This document shows positions 1 through 11,300 of a DNA stretch of 64,000 nt, piece by piece. The notes under the pieces are model-generated. The model saw nothing but the letters and a program-made list of their open reading frames with translations, was not told the origin of the DNA and searched no databases. Both the position numbers and the translations under genes were made by a program. The DNA is from Branchiostoma floridae (taxonomy: Eukaryota > Chordata > Leptocardii > Amphioxiformes > Branchiostomatidae): positions 12,584,228 through 12,648,227 of the forward strand of contig NC_049997.1 of the NCBI RefSeq assembly GCF_000003815.2, given 5' to 3'. How positions within the stretch are numbered: the first letter of the stretch is position 1; each line of letters begins with the position of its first letter.

Positions 1-112
1 TTGATTGTTACTAATGATGATGATGATTGTTACTAACCTCAATAGCAAATGTTTATATGAATAGCTTATGAACTGTCACATCAAACATTTGGCTGGTTAA
101 CATGCTAGTTAT

Positions 113-195
113 TTAATTGATTGATTGATTGATTGATGAGTGGATTGATTGATTGATTGATGAACGAATTGATTGATTGATTGATTGATTGCTAA
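113..195. repeat. (GATT)n simple repeat
   Basis: Tandem GATT/TTGA tetranucleotides with a few interruptions. No gene is seen in the first 400 bases. Confidence 0.9.
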
Positions 196-423
196 CCTCC
201 TTCAGCAGCTGGTTGATGTCCTGATGATGGTCGATCAGTTGAAAGACAGCCTGGTTGAGCAGAGCTCTGCTGTTCCCAGACAGCTGATCTGTACTGGAGG
301 TTCTAGTAGCTTTGAAACAGATTCGGAATGGAGAGAAAAATTAAACTCTAGGTGATCAGAGATACTGTAGCAGACTTCATTTCCTTTCATGCAAGTACGA
401 AACACAGACAAACTCCATCTGAA

Positions 424-637
424 ATACTGTAAATGCATTTAAGTTTGCGGGGACATAATTTTGCAATAGCTGGAAAAACGACTTTTAGCAGTGGTTTTAA
501 GTTCACGGTAGCACCATGCACTGTAGTCTCTTATTGCCATGGAAAAATGTTCGCGGTGGTTTTAAGCTCCCGATGAAGCGACCACCAAGAAAACCGCGAC
601 CATTAAACCACCGCGAAAGTTTCTGCATTTACAGTAT
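424..637. mobile_element. Small TIR element (MITE), TA-flanked
   Basis: The ends are inverted copies of CTGTAAATGCA, each flanked by TA, which fits a TA target duplication of the Tc1/mariner type. The inverted match continues imperfectly inwards around GCGG/CCGC blocks. At about 214 bp it has no coding capacity. A related copy lies at 12150-12346. Nothing recognisable lies between it and the LTR at 854. Confidence 0.7.
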
Positions 638-853
638 CTCACTAGTGAAAAGCGAGATGGACACTGACGACAGAATATCAATAAGATTTTTTTTAAGAAT
701 TTTTCACACGAACAAGCTTCTGTCAATAATCTTTTGCACTATTGTCAGGATGTTACAGTCCATAACATTTTTTTTTTTCATTATTGACAGGATGAATTTT
801 TTGCACAAAAATTTCACTGGTTACTCTGTCAAAGGGCTTTTTGTCGCTTTTGG

Positions 854-1043
854 TGTTGCCATGTAGAAATAACCCCCTTTATGGATAATGGGATAGTCCG
901 AGCCGACACGCATGCGTCGGGGAGTAGCCGGGGAAAAGAAATAAAGATCAGTTCACGTCGTCTCAACTCCAGTCTCCTAGTCGCTCTTGTGTCACCTCTG
1001 GGCTCCCTAAACATCATCTAAAGTGGACAGAACGAGGGTAACA
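854..1043 (+). repeat. 5' LTR
   Basis: 190-bp direct repeat, the same by eye as 7316-7505, with short inverted ends TGTT/AACA. It contains an AATAAA (ACAAATAAAG-like context, near 941) that may act as poly(A) signal in the 3' copy. Confidence 0.93.
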
Positions 1044-1340
1044 AAATGGAGGTTCTACCGAGATCGTAAAACTTAGAGGAAAGGGAGCCGATCGGATGAT
1101 CACGACAGGAGAAGTTTGACCGCCACTGGAACCCGACGTTGTGACAGAAAAGGATTCGCGCCAAAGAAGACACGTGACCACAGGTCAGAGAGGTCAATTT
1201 GTTGTAAACAAATAGTTCAGAGGTCAACAAGATGGCGCTGCGGTTGTAGAGGGGGAGGGCGGCAGTTCCTTATCGGAGGAACTAAGTTCAGGAGTGTTGT
1301 ACTTTTTGTGTAGCGGGTAGATTCTTGACGTGAACCAACT

Positions 1341-2300
1341 ATGACGGACACGCTCATAGAGCAGGCCACGAAAATGGGCCTAGAAGGGCCGAGTATCCTC
1401 GAGTATGTCGAAAAACAACAGGCCATTGAGAGGGACGAGAGGGCAAGGGAAAGAGATGCTCAGAGGAAGCATGAGTTGGAGCTAGAGGCCCTAAAGCTGA
1501 AACAAGCTGAAATTAAAGCGGTACAAAAGCAAAATGCGGAGGAGGTCAAGGCGAAGACGCCAAGATTACCAAGCTTCACAGAAGGCGAAGGAATAGACGA
1601 GTACCTCTTGAGGTTTGAGAGATTTGCACGTGCTAACCACTGGGCGGAAAACACGTGGGCGTCCCTACTGAGCGCCCTACTCACGGGGAGGGCACTGGAA
1701 GTTTATAGCAGGCTATCGGATGATGATGCAAAAGATTACAAGAAAGTGAAGGATGCCATTCTTAAGAGATATGAACTTACGGAAGACGGGTTCAAGAAGA
1801 AGTTCAGGTCTGAAGTTCCTCAGGAGGGGGAAGGGCCGGACCAGTACATTGTACGTCTTAGGGGTTACCTGAACAGGTGGATCGAGCTGTCTGATACCCC
1901 CAAGACATATGAAGGAATTTGTGACTTGATCATCCAGGAACAATTCCTGGATCTGTGCCCTGTGGATTTGTCAGTCCACCTGCGGGAGAGGAAACCGAAG
2001 TCTCTGGAGGAGTTAGGGAAGATGAGCGGGCAGTACCTGATTGCACATGGCCGTGGTCTGTTTGAAGGGGCACGCCCGCGCAACCCACCCCGAACAGACC
2101 AGGTGTTGTCTGGTACAGCCAATGTGCGGGTTGTCACAACATCAGCAACCTCCAGGCGGCGGTGTGACAGGTGTATCCAGAATGAGGCAGAGTGGTGTGG
2201 GCACTGCTTCCGCTGCGGCGGAAGCAACCATATTGCCAGACGGTGCTGGAAACAGGGAAACGCCGCGAGGACACCCCCAAGGGACGAGGGGTCGTCCTAA
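1341..2300 (+). CDS. Gag polyprotein of the Gypsy element (fossil)
   Basis: 319-residue structural protein of the retrotransposon. The N-terminal third is a charged, probably coiled-coil segment (Glu/Lys/Arg-rich, residues about 25-75). A capsid-like region follows, and within it about residues 150-240 ([20 protein letters not shown], then EQFLDL and [14 protein letters not shown]) resembles the SCAN domain, which is known to descend from a Gypsy capsid. One CCHC zinc knuckle ([14 protein letters not shown]) near the C-terminus would bind RNA. Pol overlaps the end of this frame in the -1 frame, so frameshifting is the likely way pol is made, as in many Gypsy elements. The start was chosen as the first ATG after the 5' LTR in this frame. 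Confidence 0.9.
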   Translation: MTDTLIEQATKMGLEGPSILEYVEKQQAIERDERARERDAQRKHELELEALKLKQAEIKAVQKQNAEEVKAKTPRLPSFTEGEGIDEYLLRFERFARANHWAENTWASLLSALLTGRALEVYSRLSDDDAKDYKKVKDAILKRYELTEDGFKKKFRSEVPQEGEGPDQYIVRLRGYLNRWIELSDTPKTYEGICDLIIQEQFLDLCPVDLSVHLRERKPKSLEELGKMSGQYLIAHGRGLFEGARPRNPPRTDQVLSGTANVRVVTTSATSRRRCDRCIQNEAEWCGHCFRCGGSNHIARRCWKQGNAARTPPRDEGSS

Positions 2301-5300
2301 ACAGCTCAAGACAGTCCCACAAACAACCCCGTCAACAACGAAAGGAAGAAACAACAACCAACACCGACAGTGACAATAATCAACAGCCAACAGGAACACC
2401 AACTAGAAATAATCAGCAAGTTCACATCAACGCCATGTCGGCTTCACATCTAACTCCAACTCAACGAACGAAGATCACCAAACTGATTGGAAATAAGTGT
2501 CAAGTAGCATGCCTCATGGACAATAAACCAGTTATGGCTCTGTGGGATACGGGAGCCCAGGTAAGCATCATGTCAGACAGGTGGAGGGAGGAACACTTAC
2601 CTGGAGTTGAGGTTCGACAAGTGATAGAGATCCTGGAAGACTCGACAAGTTTTAGTTTACAAGCGGCCAATGGCACTCCGATTCCCTACAGTGGCTGGGT
2701 TGAAGTGAGGTTCAGATTAAGTGAAGACCAGTCACCTGAACTGATTGTACCATTTCTGACGACGTCCGACAATAACCAAGTACAACCGATTATAGGGTAC
2801 AATGTGATTGAAGAGATTCAGAAGTGCTGTAAGGATGACTGTCCAACATTGCTTACCAAAGTGATGCCCGTCCCACCACAGAAGGCAGCTGCCCTCGTGA
2901 ACATGATTGAAGATTTCAGTAACGTGACTCCAGTAAGCATACGAGTGGGTCGTAAGAGAGTGAGACTATCTCAGGGGGCTACAGTCCAGGTGAGGTGCAA
3001 AATCCCCAAGGGTTCCGTGGAAGAGAAGCAGCTGGTCCTGTTCGAACCAGACGAAGCGGGACATTGGCCCACAGGTTTAGAGGTGGGACCTGTCCTTACA
3101 TCAGTCAGCCCATCTGGAATGGTCAAAGTACCGGTGACCAACACTAGCAGGTACGACATTCACCTCCCAGCGAAAACGGTTCTGGGTCGAGTTGAGACGA
3201 TTAGGTCAGCAGTTCCCATTGAGCTGCAGAGAGTGTCTGAAGATTCCGAGTCTGAAAAACCTCCGCAGTCAGAGCCAGTTCAAGTGAACACAGTGAGGAA
3301 GGCGAGTAATGAGCTGGGGGAATTGTGGGATCCACCGGTAGACCTCTCCCACTTAGAAGAGGATCAAGAAGAGATCGTTAGACAGATGCTGAGGGAAGAG
3401 TGTCAGGCCTTTTCGAGGGATGACCAGGACATTGGCAGCATGGAGGGGCTCAAGTTAAACATCAACCTGACTGATAAAGAACCAGTTCAGAAGAATTACG
3501 TGTCAATTCCCACCCCACTGTACAAGGAGGTTAAGGAATATATCGAAGATTTGATTAACCAAGAATGGATCCAGAAATCCAAATCACCATATTCATCACC
3601 AATGGTGTGCGTACGGAAGAAGGATGGAGGAATGAGACTATGTATTGATTACCGGGCACTGAACGAGAAAACAGTGCCAGATCGCCAGCCCCTCCCGAGG
3701 ATTCAAGATGTGCTCAACAGGATGAAGGGAAACACATGGTTCTCTGTACTGGATCTAGGAAAGGCGTACCATCAGGGGTACATGGAGGAAGAAAGTAGGA
3801 AATACACAGCATTTGTAACGCCATACGGACTCTATGAGTGGGTTCGCGTCCCCATGGGATTAAAGAACGCGCCTCCAGCATTCCAACGGCATATGGAAGA
3901 AGTACTCGAGGGCTTGAGCCATGAAATATGCGAACCGTATATGGATGACACCATGGTCTACAGCGAAGGCTTTGAGTCACATGTCGAGCGCATCAGGAGA
4001 GTGTTGCGCAGGTTCCAGGAACATGGCTGTAAGTTGAAGCCAAAGAAATGTGTGATGTTCCGACGACAGGTGAGGTATGTCGGGAAGCTAGTCACTGCAG
4101 ATGGGTACACGATGGATCCAGAAGATACAGCAGCAGTCAAGGCAATCAGAGACAAGAAGCCCACTACTGTAGGAGATGTACGACGGGTGCTTGGGTTCCT
4201 CGGGTACTACAGGACGTACATCAAGGACTTCAGTAGAATTGCTAAACCACTGTACGACCTGCTGTCGGACAGTGCTGCGAAGCAACCAGTCCAGTGGACT
4301 GAGGAACACCAAGATATCCTTAATCAACTGACAGAACAACTGACCAGCCCACCTGTGATGGCCTACCCTGACTTTGAGAAACCATTTATCCTGCACACAG
4401 ATGCATCAGCCACTGGTTTGGGCGCAGTATTATATCAACAGCAAGAGGGCAAGCTCCGGGTGATTGCATATGGTTCACGGACACTGTCACCGGCAGAGAA
4501 GAATTACCACATGCACTCGGGGAAGTTGGAGTTCTTGGCTCTCAAGTGGTCCATTACTGAGAAGTTCCGAGACTACCTGTACTACGCCCCATCTTTTGAA
4601 GTATATACCGACAATAATCCACTCACCTACGTTCTGAGCACGGCCAAGTTGAATGCGACAGGTCACCGATGGGTGGCAGAGTTGGTGGACTATAACTTCA
4701 GCATCAAGTACCGACCTGGGAAAGCTAATGCAGATGCAGATGTGCTGTCAAGAGTACCAGGTCCAGGAGATGCTGAGCAGTTTATGGCTACCTGCACAGA
4801 AGAAGTGAGTGGTGATGTACTGAGTGCCACCATCCAAGCCATGCAGGCAGTGGATCAAGGAGATGCCACATGGATAAGTGCTATCACTACGAACATTGAC
4901 AGTCTACCACCTGAAGACAAGAGTGCAAGTATAGGACCATTGAGCAAGAAGGAGATCGGTGAAGCGCAACGTCGGGACTCGGCCATTAGAAAGGTGATAG
5001 AGCTGAAAGAAGGGGGGAGGAATCCCACTACCCGAGAGAGGCAAGACAACTCAATTGGTACAAGAGAATACATGCGGGAGTGGAAAAAGCTGCAGATCGA
5101 TGATGAGGGCATTCTCCGCCGGAGAGCTGGTCCAGTACTGCAAGTAGTGCTCCCGAAGGAATATAGAAACATTGTGTACCAAGAACTACATGACAAAATG
5201 GGCCATCTGGGAGCAGACAGGGTTGTCAGCCTGGCAAGACAACGGTTCTACTGGCCAAAGATGCAGAGAGACATAATTGAATACTGTACCTCCAAGTGTC

Positions 5301-6706
5301 AGTGCATTAAGCGCCGGAAGCCAAACATTCCAGACAAAGCCCCACTTACTAACATCATCACCACTGAGCCGCTACAACTGGTGTCCATTGACTATGTCCA
5401 CCTTGAAAGGAGCAAAGGTGGCTACGAGTACATTTTGGTGGTTGTGGACCATTTCACACGGTTCGCTCAAGCATATGCAACCAGGAACAAGTCAGGGAGA
5501 ACAGCGGCAGAGAAGCTCTTTAATGACTTCATTCCTAGATTTGGGTACCCTCTCAAGATTCACCATGACCAGGGAGCAGAGTTTGAAAATAGGTTGTTTC
5601 AACGCCTACATCAGCTGAGTGGAGTGTCGCCCTCGAGAACAACCCCGTATCACCCCCAGGGAAATNNNNNNNNNNNNNNNNNNNNNNNNNNNNNNNNNNN
5701 NNNNNNNNNNNNNNNNNNNNNNNNNNNNNNNNNNNNNNNNNNNNNNNNNNNNNNNNNNNNNNNNNNNNNNNNNNNNNNNNNNNNNNNNNNNNNNNNNNNN
5801 NNNNNNNNNNNNNNNNNNNNNNNNNNNNNNNNNNNNNNNNNNNNNNNNNNNNNNNNNNNNNNNNNNNNNNNNNNNNNNNNNNNNNNNNNNNNNNNNNNNN
5901 NNNNNNNNNNNNNNNNNNNNNNNNNNNNNNNNNNNNNNNNNNNNNNNNNNNNNNNNNNNNNNNNNNNNNNNNNNNNNNNNNNNNNNNNNNAGTACGACAG
6001 AAAGGTGCACGGTCTCAGTTTGTCCAGTGGTGACCGGGTCCTTGTTCGAAATATGACGGACAGAGGAGGACCGGGCAAGTTGCGTTCCCACTGGGAGGAC
6101 AAAGTCCACATCATTGTGAAGCAGAAGGGGAAAGATATTCCAGTGTATGAGGTACGCCCAGAATGCAGAGAAGGAAGGTCAAGAGTGTTGCATAGAAATA
6201 TGCTACTACCGTGTGACGGACTGCCTCTAGAGGTTCCAGTGGACAACTGGAGCAAAGGGAAAACACCTCAAAGAGAGGACAAGAGGAGTGATAATGAGGA
6301 AGAAGAACTTGCAGACAACAGAGTCGAAATTGGAGCTGAACAAGAAGACCAGAGAGGAAGTACAGGTAGTGAAAGGGATGAAGAAACTGACGGTGAAGTT
6401 GAGTCTGAGGACCAGCCCTGTGTGTCTCAGGGTGCTGAGGAGGTTCCAGAACCAGCAGAAGTAGAAGAGAACAGACCAAGACGAAATAGGAGACCACCAC
6501 GGACTCTCACATATGATGTGGGTGGCCAACCAGGCTACTTGAGAGTACCAACGGTGAACACAGTAAATGCAGCAGAGTGGAATGTGGGGACACCATGGCC
6601 ACTGAACATGTGGAACGCGGGAGCAGGGTATCCTGGGCAATTATATCAGTCGTGCCTTCACTGTGGACAGTTAATACCGATAATTCGCATGTACGCGCCC
6701 AGCTAA
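2192..6706 (+). CDS. Pol polyprotein of the Gypsy element (fossil)
   Basis: Open frame of about 1,500 codons, 325 bases of which are unknown. Domains in order: retropepsin ([12 protein letters not shown], about 2533-2570); reverse transcriptase with the YMDD box near 3938; RNase H starting [15 protein letters not shown] near 4390; integrase with an HHCC zinc-binding region (about 5185-5310), core motifs SIDY and [10 protein letters not shown], then the gap and a basic/GPY-like tail; an acidic C-terminus follows. The order marks Ty3/Gypsy. The annotated start lies inside gag and is only the first ATG of the open frame; translation probably enters by frameshift. No envelope-like frame is seen downstream. 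Confidence 0.92.
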   Translation: MVWALLPLRRKQPYCQTVLETGKRREDTPKGRGVVLNSSRQSHKQPRQQRKEETTTNTDSDNNQQPTGTPTRNNQQVHINAMSASHLTPTQRTKITKLIGNKCQVACLMDNKPVMALWDTGAQVSIMSDRWREEHLPGVEVRQVIEILEDSTSFSLQAANGTPIPYSGWVEVRFRLSEDQSPELIVPFLTTSDNNQVQPIIGYNVIEEIQKCCKDDCPTLLTKVMPVPPQKAAALVNMIEDFSNVTPVSIRVGRKRVRLSQGATVQVRCKIPKGSVEEKQLVLFEPDEAGHWPTGLEVGPVLTSVSPSGMVKVPVTNTSRYDIHLPAKTVLGRVETIRSAVPIELQRVSEDSESEKPPQSEPVQVNTVRKASNELGELWDPPVDLSHLEEDQEEIVRQMLREECQAFSRDDQDIGSMEGLKLNINLTDKEPVQKNYVSIPTPLYKEVKEYIEDLINQEWIQKSKSPYSSPMVCVRKKDGGMRLCIDYRALNEKTVPDRQPLPRIQDVLNRMKGNTWFSVLDLGKAYHQGYMEEESRKYTAFVTPYGLYEWVRVPMGLKNAPPAFQRHMEEVLEGLSHEICEPYMDDTMVYSEGFESHVERIRRVLRRFQEHGCKLKPKKCVMFRRQVRYVGKLVTADGYTMDPEDTAAVKAIRDKKPTTVGDVRRVLGFLGYYRTYIKDFSRIAKPLYDLLSDSAAKQPVQWTEEHQDILNQLTEQLTSPPVMAYPDFEKPFILHTDASATGLGAVLYQQQEGKLRVIAYGSRTLSPAEKNYHMHSGKLEFLALKWSITEKFRDYLYYAPSFEVYTDNNPLTYVLSTAKLNATGHRWVAELVDYNFSIKYRPGKANADADVLSRVPGPGDAEQFMATCTEEVSGDVLSATIQAMQAVDQGDATWISAITTNIDSLPPEDKSASIGPLSKKEIGEAQRRDSAIRKVIELKEGGRNPTTRERQDNSIGTREYMREWKKLQIDDEGILRRRAGPVLQVVLPKEYRNIVYQELHDKMGHLGADRVVSLARQRFYWPKMQRDIIEYCTSKCQCIKRRKPNIPDKAPLTNIITTEPLQLVSIDYVHLERSKGGYEYILVVVDHFTRFAQAYATRNKSGRTAAEKLFNDFIPRFGYPLKIHHDQGAEFENRLFQRLHQLSGVSPSRTTPYHPQGNXXXXXXXXXXXXXXXXXXXXXXXXXXXXXXXXXXXXXXXXXXXXXXXXXXXXXXXXXXXXXXXXXXXXXXXXXXXXXXXXXXXXXXXXXXXXXXXXXXXXXXXXXXXXXYDRKVHGLSLSSGDRVLVRNMTDRGGPGKLRSHWEDKVHIIVKQKGKDIPVYEVRPECREGRSRVLHRNMLLPCDGLPLEVPVDNWSKGKTPQREDKRSDNEEEELADNRVEIGAEQEDQRGSTGSERDEETDGEVESEDQPCVSQGAEEVPEPAEVEENRPRRNRRPPRTLTYDVGGQPGYLRVPTVNTVNAAEWNVGTPWPLNMWNAGAGYPGQLYQSCLHCGQLIPIIRMYAPS
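5666..5990. other. Assembly gap (325 N)
   Basis: Run of N inside the integrase region. The real length is unknown. It covers the area expected to hold the last part of the integrase core. Confidence 0.99.
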
Positions 6707-7315
6707 GGGGATGGAGTACCTGTTATTCGTGTAGACTGTGAACTGCAGTGGATTACTATTCTTGTGGATTACCTGCTGTTATTGTGGATATTACTATTCC
6801 TGTGGATTACCCGCTGCACCAGTGCCGCTGTGCCTGTGGATTACCCGCTGAATGAGAAGAGTCTCATGGGACAATTATATTGTGGACAGTAAATGCAAGG
6901 TTATTGTGGAAAATCATTCCATATTTGAGAGACATGTATGTTGGTTATTGATGGATAACAAAGAGACTGATGGATTCCAGTTGTGTGGACTCTGCAGGAC
7001 TTCCAGCTCAGAATTTAGACCAGGCCTAATGTTGTGTTAACTGTTCTAAAACAGTCAGTACGTTGGAGCTTCTGTTAGTAGCAGTGAAGCCAGTTTATTG
7101 AAGATGCTATCTGTGCCAAAGTTAAAGATGTTATCAGTGCCAAGGTTAAAGATGTTATCGGTGCCAAAGCTAAAGAAAAAAAAAAGAGGCTAACGCAAAG
7201 GAGAATAGAATAGAATATATCCTTTATTTTTCATAGTACTAAACAACCATATATATGTGTTCATTAACAGTTTCTTATTGTTATTGTTCCGAGATGACTT
7301 TAAAAGAGGGGAGAG
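6707..7315 (+). other. 3' untranslated part of the Gypsy element with polypurine tract
   Basis: No long ORF. It holds short internal repeats of a GTGGATTACC-type phrase (about 6750-6850) and a thrice-repeated phrase around AAGATGTTATC (7100-7160). It ends in the purine run AAAAGAGGGGAGAG (7302-7315), the expected plus-strand primer site just before the 3' LTR. Confidence 0.75.
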
Positions 7316-7505
7316 TGTTGCCATGTAGAAATAACCCCCTTTATGGATAATGGGATAGTCCGAGCCGACACGCATGCGTCGGGGAGTAGCCGGGGAAAAG
7401 AAATAAAGATCAGTTCACGTCGTCTCAACTCCAGTCTCCTAGTCGCTCTTGTGTCACCTCTGGGCTCCCTAAACATCATCTAAAGTGGACAGAACGAGGG
7501 TAACA
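7316..7505 (+). repeat. 3' LTR
   Basis: Direct repeat of 854-1043 with no difference seen by eye. Confidence 0.93.
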
Positions 7506-8028
7506 TTTGTTACTATGTCGGAGTTTGGACCCCTTTTTTGTGTTGGAACGTTCTGCTAGGACGCAAGCCGAAAACCTGCCGTAAGTTTCGTGCGCTGTCA
7601 AAGTACAGGGCGGAACGCTACTGTTAAATGAAATATATATCTGTACAGCTTCAATAACAGTTATATGGATGCATACAAGATCTTAACTTGTTTTTGATGA
7701 GTTCACTGTAAAATGTACAATGACAAAAGCCATGCGCATCCACTTAAAACGGGTGTCGAAGTATGGCCCCCTCCCGTTACTACTGCAAACCTTGAAACAT
7801 TGCAATGGTTTTCATGGAGACCTCCCCACCCCACCCAAGACATTGTGATTGTCTTTCCAAAGTAATTATCAAGAGTTATTTTACTGCTGTACTTCAGAAA
7901 TGTTTACACTGAAGTGAAAACTAAAAAGACTGAAAACCTCCTTTTAGAAATTAAGTCATCATGAAAATAGATTAGGGAGCACTACCACTGCATTCTTTGA
8001 ACTACTAGTATAGTACACGTACTATACC
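7506..8028. other. Spacer, nothing recognised
   Basis: Unique-looking AT-rich sequence between the retrotransposon and the TIR element. No coding signal or known repeat was identified. Confidence 0.5.
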
Positions 8029-8236
8029 GCTAGTTCACCTTTATCCGCGAATTGACCTTTATCCGTTGTTTAAAAAAAAGGATGTTACAATATCAAGTCC
8101 ATGGACGTTGGTTTCAAATTGTAACAGTTTCACAATATTGCAGTTTTGAAACCACCATCGACTTGATACCCTTGATAAATACTGTGTATTTTAAAACAAC
8201 GGATATTGGTTACTCCTCGGATAAAGGTGAACTAGC
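8029..8236. mobile_element. Small TIR element (MITE)
   Basis: Perfect 19-bp terminal inverted repeats (GCTAGTTCACCTTTATCCG at 8029-8047, its complement at 8218-8236). A further inner inverted match involves TATCCGTTGTTTAAAA. The 208-bp element has no coding capacity and ends about 70 bp upstream of the zinc-finger ORF. No clear target duplication was seen. Confidence 0.75.
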
Positions 8237-8304
8237 ATTATATAGGTCAGCACCAGCATGCATGTCTACTTTTTAAAACTCTTCCTGTTACTGTTTATAC
8301 AGAG

Positions 8305-11300
8305 ATGGCTACTGTGGAAGAGCATCTCCGTGGCCTGTCACAAGAGGTGACCCTGGCTGTGTTACCCAGGCTGTATATGGAAGAGGTGGTTACAGAACTC
8401 AGGAGAAGGAACATCAGTACAGACACCAGCACCACAGGAAACTGTAGGGAACATCTGCTGAGGATCCTGCAGGATGTGATGGAACAAGAGTACCACGGGG
8501 AGGGCGCGGGGGCAAGCGCCGATCTGGACAACAGTTTGGACGTACTCCAGATGCCACAGGTAGAGACCACGCCTGGATCCAGCCCACAAAACAGTACAAC
8601 TGTTATTAGTTTACCTTTGCAGAGAACAGAGGGAACTAGTCATGTACAGGCCACTCCATCTGTCCCTTGCAGCCTTTTCAAGTTACAGGCCATACCTGAA
8701 TCTATTGTACAGAACGTCACAAGTTTGTCAAACTCTATACAGTTGCCGGTAGATGCTATTCAGACACTTGACAGTCTGCCTGCCTCTTGCAGTACTTTTG
8801 AAGGTGCAGAAGTGACTGTAGAATTTGCCATTGAGGAAGTGGATCCCACTCAGTACACCATTGAGAATAGTAGTAGTGAGGATAATGATGATGATGGCAT
8901 GGCTACCACTGCTATACCTGACAGTGCTACGGTTACTGAGAATATCGGCTGGAATATCTCGTCTAAAGATGGGGAAGTCGATGACAGGATCAATGAAAGA
9001 AATACATGTCCTGATTTGAATGATGAAGAACCTTCCTTGCAACAGAAGATTGCGTCAAAACAGGAGTCTGTTAGTGAAGAAGGAGACAAGATACTAAAAA
9101 GAAAAGCCCGCAAAAGAGCCAGAAGAAGTGACAAACCCTTTAAGTGTGGAGAGTGCAGCTACAGCACATTTAGGAAAGGAGACCTGGCCAGGCACGAGGT
9201 TAAACACACGGGTGACCTCCCCTTCAAGTGTGATGAGTGCAGCTATAGCACAGTCAGGAAGTCAGACTTAGAAAAACACGGAATAGTTCACATGCAAACA
9301 AAGCCATTCGCCTGTGAGCAGTGTGAATACAGTACGCTAAAAAAGGGGGAACTTGTCAAACATATTAAGGAAAAACACACAGAAGAAAAGCCCTTTACAT
9401 GTGACCAATGTGATTACAGTACACGTAGGGAATCACACCTTGTCTCGCATAAAACAAGACATACTGGTGACGCGCCTTTCAAATGTGATGACTGTAGCTA
9501 TGGAACCCTCAGGAAAGCAAATCTGGCCAGGCATAAGCTAAGAATACACATGGACCCCACTCCAGTCGACAAATCCTTCAAGTGTACAGAATGCAGCTAT
9601 AGTACAGGAAGAAAAAGAGAGCTGGCCAGGCATAAGCTAATACACACAGGCAACATACCCTATAAGTGTGACCAGTGTGACTATGGTACACTGAGAAAAT
9701 CAGACCTTGACGCGCACATGGTCAGACACACAGGCATCATGCCTTTCAAGTGTAACGAATGTGACTATGGAACAGGGAGAAGGATAGATTTTAAAAGGCA
9801 TTTGAGGACTCATACAGGAGAAAAACCCTTCAAATGTGGGATGTGTGACTTCAGGGCAGCTATGAAGTGTAATGTTTTGAGACACCAGCAGAAAATGCAC
9901 AAAGGTTGCAAAAGTCTTCCCAGTACTGTACATGACAGTCCAAAGGAGAATGCCAACATTGACAGACTTTATAAGTGTAAAGAGGGTGCCTTCAGCACTG
10001 CAGATAAAGCAGACCTTGCTACACACATTATTTCCCATGGAAGTGGGGAACCTAACTTTTCTGACAAGTCTGGGAGGAGAAATGCTGACCTTACTGAAAA
10101 AATTGAGAACTATTCAAAGGTTGAAGCTGAAGATATAGGTCTTGATAAGATGCACACCTCAAAACAAGTATGCCAAACTGACTCTGTTAGTAACAATGAA
10201 GGTACTGAAGCCAAGGAAGAAGCTGTTAGTGTACAGAAAGAAGAAGATGAGGCACAAGAGTCTGACACGAGTGAAAGCAACACATCAACTCTTGAGTCAA
10301 ACTTCAAGCAGCTTGCTGAACACGAGTCATTCCAGAACCAAACGACTCAAAGACCTAACTCAAGCAAGGCTACAGATGTAGAAGACAGCCAGTCTAGGGA
10401 TGAAGACGTCTCAAGATCCTGTCCGACTGACAACATGGAAAGAGATGGCAAAGTTGGCCAACCCTTCAAGTGTGAAGAATGTAGCTACACTAGCTATAGA
10501 AAACAAGACCTTGACAGGCATAAAGTAAGACACGCCACCGGCAAAGTGTCTTTTAAGTGTGCCGAATGCAACTATGTGGCACTAAAAAAATCAGACCTTG
10601 ATAAGCATATGGTAATGCACACCGGTGACTTGCCTTATAAGTGCGATCAGTGTAACTACAGTTCAATGAAAAAGTCAGAAATCACTAGGCATAAAGTTGC
10701 AGTTCATACAGGCAAGAAACCTTACAGCTGTTTGCAGTGTGAATTCAGGACGGCTTATAAGATCAATGTCCTCAAGCATATCAGAAACCATCACAGTTCT
10801 GAACGTGGTAGCCCTACGTCTAAAGGTGAAAATAACAAAGGAGAGAGCTCCAAAGTTGGACAGGGTACAGAGCAATTGCAAATGGAGGACAAGAATTCCG
10901 TAAGTATTGACGATGCTACAGCAATCACTGATGCAGATGGTAGAAATTTGAAAGGGAAAGAGGGCAATGCTCCTGAAGGATTCATCCCAGTCAAATCTGC
11001 CAAAGGTAGTCAGCCCCAGAATAAAGACTCGAAGTCTGGCAAACTCAAAAGAGCTGGCAAGCCTAGAAGTGCAAATCTCTACCTATGTGAGATTTGTGAC
11101 TATTCTACGCATCGCAAAGACTGCCTGGTGAGACACATGATCATCCATTCCGGAGCAAAACCGTACAATTGCAAGCAGTGCGAATACCGAGCTGCCGACA
11201 AATCCAACCTCATCAAGCACATCAGGAAACATCTGAACGTCAAGAAGCAGTACAGATGTAAGAACTGCGCCTACACCACAACCGTAAGGGCAGAGTTCCT

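Larger units (their letters stand above)
854..7505 (+). mobile_element. Ty3/Gypsy LTR retrotransposon, apparently whole
   Basis: Two 190-bp LTRs (854-1043 and 7316-7505) beginning TGTT and ending AACA flank a gag ORF and a pol ORF in the order protease, reverse transcriptase, RNase H, integrase, which is the Ty3/Gypsy order. A purine tract (7302-7315) abuts the 3' LTR, and a TGGAGGTTCTACCGAG stretch three bases after the 5' LTR may be the primer-binding site. TTTG occurs just outside both ends, consistent with a short target duplication. The LTRs look identical by eye, so the insertion is very young. It looks whole with no visible break, except that an assembly gap hides part of the integrase. 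Confidence 0.95.

Noticed and set aside
1232-1255. Primer-binding site at TGGCGCTGCGG
   Set aside because: Too far from the LTR; the TGGAGG stretch three bases after the LTR is better placed.
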